Assembly (NCBI GenBank): GCA_027022065.1
Contig: JALVZS010000196.1
Span: 1-20,940, forward strand
Origin: a bacterium
Lineage (GTDB): Bacteria; Thermosulfidibacterota; Thermosulfidibacteria; Thermosulfidibacterales; Thermosulfidibacteraceae
Reading direction: 5' to 3'
Length of the DNA stretch: 20,940 nucleotides
This document shows, piece after piece, positions 16,391 to 20,940 of this stretch; position 1 is the first letter of the stretch, and the number at the start of each line of letters is the position of its first letter. The position numbers and the translations under genes were made by a program. A model generated the notes under the pieces. It was not told where the DNA came from. It saw only the letters and a program-made list of their open reading frames with translations, and did not search any database.

Positions 16391-16880
16391 CATATACCTT
16401 GTGGGGTTTATGGGATCTGGGAAAACCACTGTGGGAAAGATTCTAGCGGGGAGACTTGGCCTGCCCTTTGTGGATCTGGACGAGGTCATAAAACTCAGAG
16501 AAGGGATAAACATAGAGGACATTTTTTTACAAAAAGGAGAGGCCTACTTTCGCCGTCTTGAGTCGGAGGTTCTAAAGGGCTGCGGCTTTGGTAAGGTGGT
16601 TTCAACAGGCGGAGGCATTGTTGAGAAGGGTGAAAATGTGGAATTTATGAGAAATACGGGAAAGGTGGTGTGGCTGGATGTCTCTTTTGAGGAGTTTCTC
16701 AGAAGAAAGCCCCATTTAGGTGACAGACCCCTTCTTAAAAGGGGGGAAGACTGGCTTAAGGCCCTCTTTGAGAGAAGGAGATCCTTTTACGAAAGGGCTT
16801 CCCATGTTAGGATAGGTGTGGATGGAAAAGGGCCGAAGGACATAGCGGAGGAGATTGTTTGCCTTTTAAGTTTAAGATAA
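16359..16880 (+). CDS. aroK: Shikimate kinase
   Basis: AroK phosphorylates shikimate at the 3-hydroxyl with ATP. The 173-residue protein shows the P-loop GSGKTTVG at 19-26, the shikimate-binding D39/D41 in FVDLDEVI, the STGGGIVEKG loop, and the lid arginine in GDRPLL. ATG 16359 lies 32 nt inside the end of aroC; the frame also includes a TTG at 16356. The eight or so residues before the first strand (NIYLVGFMGS) are slightly longer than usual, so a later non-ATG start is possible. It overlaps the next gene by 22 nt. Confidence 0.95.
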   Translation: MPTKSVSRGFNIYLVGFMGSGKTTVGKILAGRLGLPFVDLDEVIKLREGINIEDIFLQKGEAYFRRLESEVLKGCGFGKVVSTGGGIVEKGENVEFMRNTGKVVWLDVSFEEFLRRKPHLGDRPLLKRGEDWLKALFERRRSFYERASHVRIGVDGKGPKDIAEEIVCLLSLR

Positions 16881-17527
16881 CGAGAAAAGATAGGCTGAAA
16901 AAGCTCTCAAAAAAATCTCCCATTTACAGGGCCGCTTACGCCTATCTTCTGCTCAAAGAGGGAAAGGTGAAAGAGGCGAGGAGGCTCGCTACCGGTAAGG
17001 ATGATCTATCCCTTTTCGTTAAAGGGTGCTGTCTTGTAAAAGAGGGGAGGCTGGAGGAGGCCTTTGATCTCTTTTACGGGCTTGCACAGAAGAATCCTGT
17101 TTACTTCGGTGTGCACCTCAAGCTTGTGGAGGTGGCTAAAGAACTTGATAGACTGGACGAGGTGGAGGCAAGCGTTAATCTTCTCAAGTCTGTGTATAAG
17201 TGTCCTATACTAGAAGATCTAGAGCCTGCGGAGGTGGTGGTTATAGAGGAGGGAGAGGAGTCCCAGGACGAGGATGTGCTTGTCCTTGAGGAGGAGTCCT
17301 TTGTAACCGTGGAGATGGTGAGGAGCCTGTTTGAGCAGTTCCTCTTTGAGGAGGCCTATGAGCATGTCAAAAAGCTCCTGGAGCTTGAGCCGGAGAACGA
17401 GGAGGCCCTGGAGCTTAAGGCCAAGATTGAAAGTTACCTAAAATACCTTGAGCCGGAGGAGCCTGTTGAAGAGGGTGTTGGTGATGCACGGGCCCAACCT
17501 GAATCTTCTGGGGAAGAGGGAGCCTGA
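16859..17527 (+). CDS. TPR-like hypothetical protein
   Basis: The 222-residue product has helical pairs of tetratricopeptide type at about 22-110 (AAYAYLLLKEGKVKEARRLA, VKGCCLVKEGRLEEAFDLFY) and again at about 150-198 (FLFEEAYEHVKKLLELEPEN). A very acidic stretch lies at about 121-148 and an acidic tail at the end. It has no signal peptide or membrane segment, so it is cytosolic. It starts at TTG 16859, behind GGAGGAG (16847-16853) in the aroK 3' end, 5 nt away. No ATG or GTG exists near the start of the frame. It sits where aroB would be expected. The fold suggests a scaffold or partner protein; its partner is unknown, perhaps the pilus machine encoded upstream. Confidence 0.75.
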   Translation: MPFKFKITRKDRLKKLSKKSPIYRAAYAYLLLKEGKVKEARRLATGKDDLSLFVKGCCLVKEGRLEEAFDLFYGLAQKNPVYFGVHLKLVEVAKELDRLDEVEASVNLLKSVYKCPILEDLEPAEVVVIEEGEESQDEDVLVLEEESFVTVEMVRSLFEQFLFEEAYEHVKKLLELEPENEEALELKAKIESYLKYLEPEEPVEEGVGDARAQPESSGEEGA

Positions 17528-17909
17528 AATATACGGAAGAACCACTCTCTATCGCCTCAACAGGATGCTGGAGGAGTTGGGGGAGAAACTGGGACTTGAT
17601 GTTGTTACCTACCAGAGCAACAGCGAGGGGGAGCTTGTGGAGGCTGTGCACGCCGCAAGGGGCAGGTTTGACTTCATTATCATAAATCCAGGTGCCCTAA
17701 CTCACACGAGCATTGCCTTAAGGGACGCCCTGTTGGCCGCAGAGGTTCCTTTTATAGAGGTTCACCTTTCCAATGTTTTTGCCAGGGAGGAGATGAGAAA
17801 AAGATCCACGCTATCCGATGTAGCTAAAGGGGTGATTTCGGGCTTTGGAGTTCACTCCTACATCATGGCCCTTAGGTTTGTGGCGGGGGCGGATGGTGAA
17901 ACCAAGTGA
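17466..17909 (+). CDS. aroQ: 3-Dehydroquinate dehydratase, type II
   Basis: The enzyme converts 3-dehydroquinate to 3-dehydroshikimate. From TTG 17466 it is 147 residues and begins MKRVLVMHGPNLNLLGKREP, the family's usual opening. Active-site residues are present: Y23 in PEIYG, N74 in NPGALTH, H80, H100 in IEVHLSN, and R111. The frame opens six codons earlier at TTG 17448, and ATG 17484 would remove the first strand. TTG 17466 fits best because GGAGGAG (17455-17461) lies 4 nt upstream. The gene thus begins 62 nt inside the TPR-like gene, in another frame, and overlaps the peptidase gene by 17 nt. Confidence 0.95.
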   Translation: MKRVLVMHGPNLNLLGKREPEIYGRTTLYRLNRMLEELGEKLGLDVVTYQSNSEGELVEAVHAARGRFDFIIINPGALTHTSIALRDALLAAEVPFIEVHLSNVFAREEMRKRSTLSDVAKGVISGFGVHSYIMALRFVAGADGETK

Positions 17910-18960
17910 GCTCTGCGGCAGGCTGAAGGGCATCATGGAGGAAAAGGGGCTGGATGCGCTTCTTATTAGCAAGATAGAAAATGTGAGGTATCTGACGGGT
18001 TTTACGGGAACAAGCGGCTTTGTTCTGGTCAGGGAGGATAACGCACTTTTTATCACGGATCCGAGGTATACCCAGCAGGCAAAAAGGGAGTGTGAGGGCT
18101 GGGAGGTTTTTGAGCTTAAGGGTAAGAGGCTCTCCCAGTGGATGGCAGAGACTATCGCTCCGAAGAGGCTGGGGGTTGAGCAGTGGCTGACCTTGGGTAG
18201 CCTTGAGCGGATGAAGGAGCACTTGAAAGATACCGTTTTCGTGGTGGTTTTTGATGTTGTTGAGAACATGAGGGTGTCAAAGACCGAAGATGAGCTTAAG
18301 ATGATAAAGGAGGCCTTGAGGATAGCTGAGGAGTCTTTTAAGGAACTGCTTTCCCTGGTTAAGCCCGGTGTTTCTGAAAGGGACCTTGCCTTGGAGCTTG
18401 AGTGGCTAATGAGGAAAAAGGGGGCGGAGGCAGTATCCTTTTCCATCATTGTTGCATCCGGTGCAAGATCCGCACTGCCTCACGGGGTCGCCTCTGGTAA
18501 GGTGATAGAGCCAGAGGAGCTTGTGCTCTTTGACTTCGGATGCGTCCATAGGGGATACTGCTCAGACATTACCAGGGTGGTGAAGCTGGGGAAGGTTTCT
18601 CGAGAGGAGAAAAGGGTTTGGCAGGCGGTTGTTGATGCTTCAAGGGCTGCCGTTGAGGCTATAGAGAACGGGGAGAGGAGTTGTTCCAGGGTGCACAAAA
18701 CAGCGGAGGAGGTGCTTTCCAAATACGGGTATAACGAGTATTTCGGCCATGGATTGGGGCACGGGGTAGGGCTTGAGATACACGAAAAGCCTTCGCTTTC
18801 TCTCCTTTCGGAGGATAGCTTGGTGGATGGGTGCGTGTTTACTGTGGAGCCTGGGGTTTATCTGCCAGGTAGATTTGGCATAAGGATTGAGGATATGTTT
18901 TACCTAAAGGGGGATCTTGTGAGGCTCACCTCTTTGCATTCTGAGATAATAGAGCTTTAG
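17893..18960 (+). CDS. pepQ: Xaa-Pro aminopeptidase/dipeptidase, M24B family
   Basis: This peptidase removes residues next to proline using two metal ions. The 355-residue protein has a creatinase-type N-terminal domain (about 1-125, NVRYLTGFTGTSGFVLV, FITDPRYTQQA) and a pita-bread catalytic domain. All five metal ligands are visible: D214 (LFDFG), D225 (CSDITR), H290 (GHGLGHGVG), E319 (TVEPGVY) and E333 (RIED). H297, at the expected distance, completes the site. ATG 17893 is chosen over the in-frame ATG 17845, which lies deep within aroQ and would add 16 atypical residues. An aroQ-pepQ pair, often followed by efp, is common; here radA follows instead, in the same frame, just after the TAG. 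Confidence 0.93.
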   Translation: MVKPSELCGRLKGIMEEKGLDALLISKIENVRYLTGFTGTSGFVLVREDNALFITDPRYTQQAKRECEGWEVFELKGKRLSQWMAETIAPKRLGVEQWLTLGSLERMKEHLKDTVFVVVFDVVENMRVSKTEDELKMIKEALRIAEESFKELLSLVKPGVSERDLALELEWLMRKKGAEAVSFSIIVASGARSALPHGVASGKVIEPEELVLFDFGCVHRGYCSDITRVVKLGKVSREEKRVWQAVVDASRAAVEAIENGERSCSRVHKTAEEVLSKYGYNEYFGHGLGHGVGLEIHEKPSLSLLSEDSLVDGCVFTVEPGVYLPGRFGIRIEDMFYLKGDLVRLTSLHSEIIEL

Positions 18961-18972
18961 GAGGGGACCATC
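18960..18972 (+). promoter_or_regulatory. Shine-Dalgarno sequence and apparent ATC start of radA
   Basis: GGAGGGG (18960-18966) begins on the last base of the pepQ-like TAG and lies 3 nt before ATC at 18970 (5 nt counted from GGAGG). Reading from ATC restores the first Cys pair of the RadA zinc finger (Y-V-C-R-N-C-G-Y-E-S-P-K-W). Between the TAG at 18958 and ATG 19012 this frame holds no ATG, GTG or TTG. Confidence 0.7.
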
Positions 18973-20301
18973 TACGTATGCAGGAACTGCGGATATGAAT
19001 CTCCCAAATGGATGGGGAAGTGCCCAAGCTGTGGCCAGTGGTCCACATTTGAGGAGAAATCCAAGGAGAAAGTTCCTAAAGCTAAAAAGGTTAAGCCTAT
19101 AAAGCTGTCTAGGGTTGATCTCTCCTCTGTTCCAAGGCTTCCTTTTCTGTCAAGCCAGCTCAACAGGTTCTTCGGAGGGGGGCTTGCCCAGTCTTCCGTT
19201 ATTCTGATGGCAGGGGAGCCAGGAATAGGAAAGTCAACACTGCTTTTGCAGCTTCCCAAGATGCTGAAAGATCAGGCAGATGTGCTTTACATAAGCGGGG
19301 AGGAGAACCAGTTTCAGGTGGCAGAAAGGGCGGAGAGATTGGGGGTCGAGGATGCCTGGTTTCTTTCCACAAACAATTTGGAGGAGGCCTTTTCCTGCGT
19401 AGAGGAGGTTTCTCCTGAAGTCGTGGTGATTGACTCCGTTCAAACCCTTTCTGCAGGAGGGGTTGACGGGGTTCCTGGAAGCCCCTCCCAGGTAAGGGCC
19501 GTTGCTGAAAGGGCGGTGGAGTTTGCCAAATCAAAGGATGTGGTACTTTTCCTCGTGGGGCACATCACAAAGAGCGGTGTTATAGCGGGGCCAAAGCTTT
19601 TGGAACACTTAGTGGATGTGGTGGTGTATCTTGAAGGGGACAGGCGCTCTCCCTTAAGGGTGCTTAAGTGCGTTAAGAACAGATTTGGTCCCACAAACAA
19701 CGTGGTGCTTTTTGAGATGACGGCAAAGGGATTGATTGAAGTGGAGAATCCATCGGGTTACTTCGTTGATGAAGCCTCTTTGGAGGTGCCGGGAAGCGTT
19801 CTTTCCTCTGTGGTGGAGGGCACAAGGGCCTTTGTGGTGGAGGTTCAGTCTCTTGTTGCGCCCAGCGTTCACCCTGCGGCAACAAGAAGGGTGGCCTCTA
19901 TGTATGATGTCAAGAGGCTATTTTTCCTGCTTGCTGTTGCGGAGAAGTATCTGGGGGTGAGGTTTGCTGGAATGGATGTGTATTTGAATATTCCAGGGGG
20001 GCTTTATGTGAGGGATACTGCCACTGATCTTGCGGTTGTTGTATCTCTATACTCCAGCCTTTCAAACAGATCCGTTCCCAAAGATGTGATTGTAATAGGT
20101 GAGGTGGGGCTTACAGGAGAGGTGAGGTGGGTTAGGGATGTGGAGGCGAGGTTGGTTGAGGCTTCTTCCATGGGAGTGAGAAAAGCTTTGATTCCAGCCT
20201 CTTTTGGGTGTAAAATAAAACAAAGTGATGTGAAGGATCTGCAATTGGAGCTACATCCAGTTGCCAGGATCCAGGAGGCTGTGGAGGTGTTATTCGGATG
20301 A
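18970..20301 (+). CDS. radA: DNA repair protein RadA/Sms (non-ATG start)
   Basis: RadA is a hexameric RecA-like helicase that extends D-loops in recombination and natural transformation. The 443-residue form has a C4 zinc finger (C4, C7, C18, C21), Walker A GEPGIGKS at 82-89, VVVIDSVQT, the family-specific KNRFG at 236-240, and a C-terminal Lon-protease-like domain (LNIPGGLYVRDTATDLAVVV, GEVGLTGEVRWV). A conventional ATG at 19012 would delete the first half of the zinc finger, which RadA proteins conserve, so the start is placed at ATC 18970 behind a strong Shine-Dalgarno sequence. The frame is also continuous with the pepQ-like gene apart from its TAG. The gene ends in ATGA with carD. The product call is certain; the start is inferred. 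Confidence 0.93.
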   Translation: MYVCRNCGYESPKWMGKCPSCGQWSTFEEKSKEKVPKAKKVKPIKLSRVDLSSVPRLPFLSSQLNRFFGGGLAQSSVILMAGEPGIGKSTLLLQLPKMLKDQADVLYISGEENQFQVAERAERLGVEDAWFLSTNNLEEAFSCVEEVSPEVVVIDSVQTLSAGGVDGVPGSPSQVRAVAERAVEFAKSKDVVLFLVGHITKSGVIAGPKLLEHLVDVVVYLEGDRRSPLRVLKCVKNRFGPTNNVVLFEMTAKGLIEVENPSGYFVDEASLEVPGSVLSSVVEGTRAFVVEVQSLVAPSVHPAATRRVASMYDVKRLFFLLAVAEKYLGVRFAGMDVYLNIPGGLYVRDTATDLAVVVSLYSSLSNRSVPKDVIVIGEVGLTGEVRWVRDVEARLVEASSMGVRKALIPASFGCKIKQSDVKDLQLELHPVARIQEAVEVLFG

Positions 20302-20801
20302 GTGAAGCCTACAAGGTGGGAGAAAAGGTGGTGTATCCCGCCCATGGGGTAGGGGTTATAGAGTCCCTTGATGAGATGGAGATAGAAGGGCAGAGGCTGA
20401 GGCTTTTGACCATCAGGATAATGGAGACAGATGCGGTTATAAGGGTTCCTGTGGATAAAGCAGAGCGCATAGGGGTGCGCCGCATAATGGGAGAGAATGT
20501 GCTGGAGAAGGTTATGAAGGTGCTTAAGGAGAGGCCTGAGAGGGAGGCGTCTGACAAAAAGGTTAGCTGGACCGTTAAGCATAGAAACTACCTTGAAAAG
20601 GTAAAAAGCGGCAACGTTGAAACGGTTGCGGAGGTATACAGGGACCTGATGCTTCTGAAAAGAGAAAAGGAGCTTTCCTTTGGCGAAAGGAGGATACTGG
20701 AGTCTGCCCAGCAGTTCCTCGCTTCTGAGATTTCGGAAGCAAAGGGCATCTCCTTTGAGGAGGCGGAGGATCTCCTTAAAAGCTTATTTGAAGAGGATTG
20801 A
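20298..20801 (+). CDS. carD: CarD-family RNA-polymerase-binding regulator
   Basis: The 167-residue protein begins with the CarD/CdnL RNA-polymerase-interacting domain (KVGEKVVYPAHGVGVIESL, residues 6-24, through about 65), related to the Mfd and TRCF module. A helical C-terminal domain (about 75-165) includes the conserved W in VSWTVKHRNYLEKVKSG and the AEVYRDLMLLKREKELSFGE motif. CarD stabilises the open promoter complex of housekeeping sigma holoenzyme, notably at rRNA promoters. ATG 20298 overlaps the radA TGA. It is followed after 3 nt by a YacL-like gene, a common neighbour of carD. Confidence 0.93.
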   Translation: MSEAYKVGEKVVYPAHGVGVIESLDEMEIEGQRLRLLTIRIMETDAVIRVPVDKAERIGVRRIMGENVLEKVMKVLKERPEREASDKKVSWTVKHRNYLEKVKSGNVETVAEVYRDLMLLKREKELSFGERRILESAQQFLASEISEAKGISFEEAEDLLKSLFEED

Positions 20802-20804
20802 CGC

Positions 20805-20940
20805 ATGGGCAGAGTCATTCAGGTTGCAATAGTTCTCTGCGGGATCCTTCTGGGCGTCCTTACGGGAAGGTACTACGTAAAGGTAAGCGTTGAGGGGATG
20901 GTCCTTGGCGGTTTTGTAGGCTTTATGGGCTCTGTTCTTA
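20805..20940 (+). CDS. YacL-like membrane protein (expected PIN/TRAM), N-terminal 45 residues
   Basis: ATG 20805 is 3 nt after the carD stop and the frame stays open to the window edge. The peptide has two hydrophobic segments, VIQVAIVLCGILLGVLTG and MVLGGFVGFMGSVL, split by the short YYVKVSVEG loop. This pattern and the place after carD match the N-terminal membrane part of YacL-type PIN/TRAM proteins. The PIN nuclease and TRAM domains would lie beyond the edge and cannot be seen. No Shine-Dalgarno sequence is obvious in the 3-nt gap; GGAGG motifs lie within the carD end. Confidence 0.6.
   Translation, partial: MGRVIQVAIVLCGILLGVLTGRYYVKVSVEGMVLGGFVGFMGSVL

Noticed and set aside
18958-18960. 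TAG as a pyrrolysine or other recoded codon joining the peptidase to RadA
   Set aside because: The peptidase is complete at this stop, a strong Shine-Dalgarno sequence follows at once, and no other recoding sign is visible. Kept only as an alternative in the radA finding.

Overview
The window is a compact bacterial chromosome segment with moderate GC by eye. Genes overlap head to tail, coding strands are purine-rich, and AGG/AGA arginine and ATA isoleucine codons are heavily used, as is common in thermophiles. A PilMNOPQ trans-envelope complex with an outer-membrane secretin shows a diderm cell. A periplasmic tetraheme c3-type cytochrome and a pilQ-aroC-aroK...aroQ-pepQ order recalled from deltaproteobacteria such as Geobacter suggest a thermophilic anaerobe of the Desulfobacterota/Thermodesulfobacteriota kind or a nearby deep branch. 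This placement is inference, not proof.

Layout. (1) Positions 1-2183, minus strand: comM, an HNH endonuclease gene and the start of an unknown gene, read toward the left edge. (2) 2260-2982, plus: an ElyC/YdcF (DUF218) membrane protein with its own terminator. (3) 2909-5442, minus: a short YyaL-like protein and a family-4 glycosyltransferase, translationally coupled. The glycosyltransferase gene runs 74 nt into the convergent elyC-like gene. (4) 5539-5874, plus: a four-heme cytochrome closed by a strong UUCG-loop terminator. (5) 5954-9455, plus: dnaG-rpoD, the core of the macromolecular synthesis operon. (6) 9452-10873, minus: an NhaD-type ion transporter whose stop codon overlaps that of rpoD. 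(7) 10964 to the right edge, plus: one near-gapless gene string, pilM-like, pilN, pilO, pilP, pilQ, aroC, aroK, a TPR-like gene, aroQ, pepQ-like, radA, carD and the start of a YacL-like gene.

The long plus-strand string joins pilus assembly, the shikimate pathway (chorismate synthase, shikimate kinase, type II dehydroquinase), recombination (RadA) and an RNA-polymerase-binding regulator (CarD). ComM and RadA are both branch-migration helicases used in natural transformation elsewhere, and type IV pilus machinery takes up DNA, so the window holds several parts of a possible competence apparatus.

The most notable points are: radA appears to have no ATG/GTG/TTG start that keeps its zinc finger, and most simply begins at ATC behind a strong Shine-Dalgarno sequence; PilQ carries a SPOR-like N-terminal segment; PilM is short and degenerate; the YyaL-like protein lacks the normal thioredoxin motif; and elyC terminates inside the antisense glycosyltransferase gene. 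I saw no CRISPR array, tRNA, rRNA or insertion sequence. No gene-free stretch exceeds about 100 bases.
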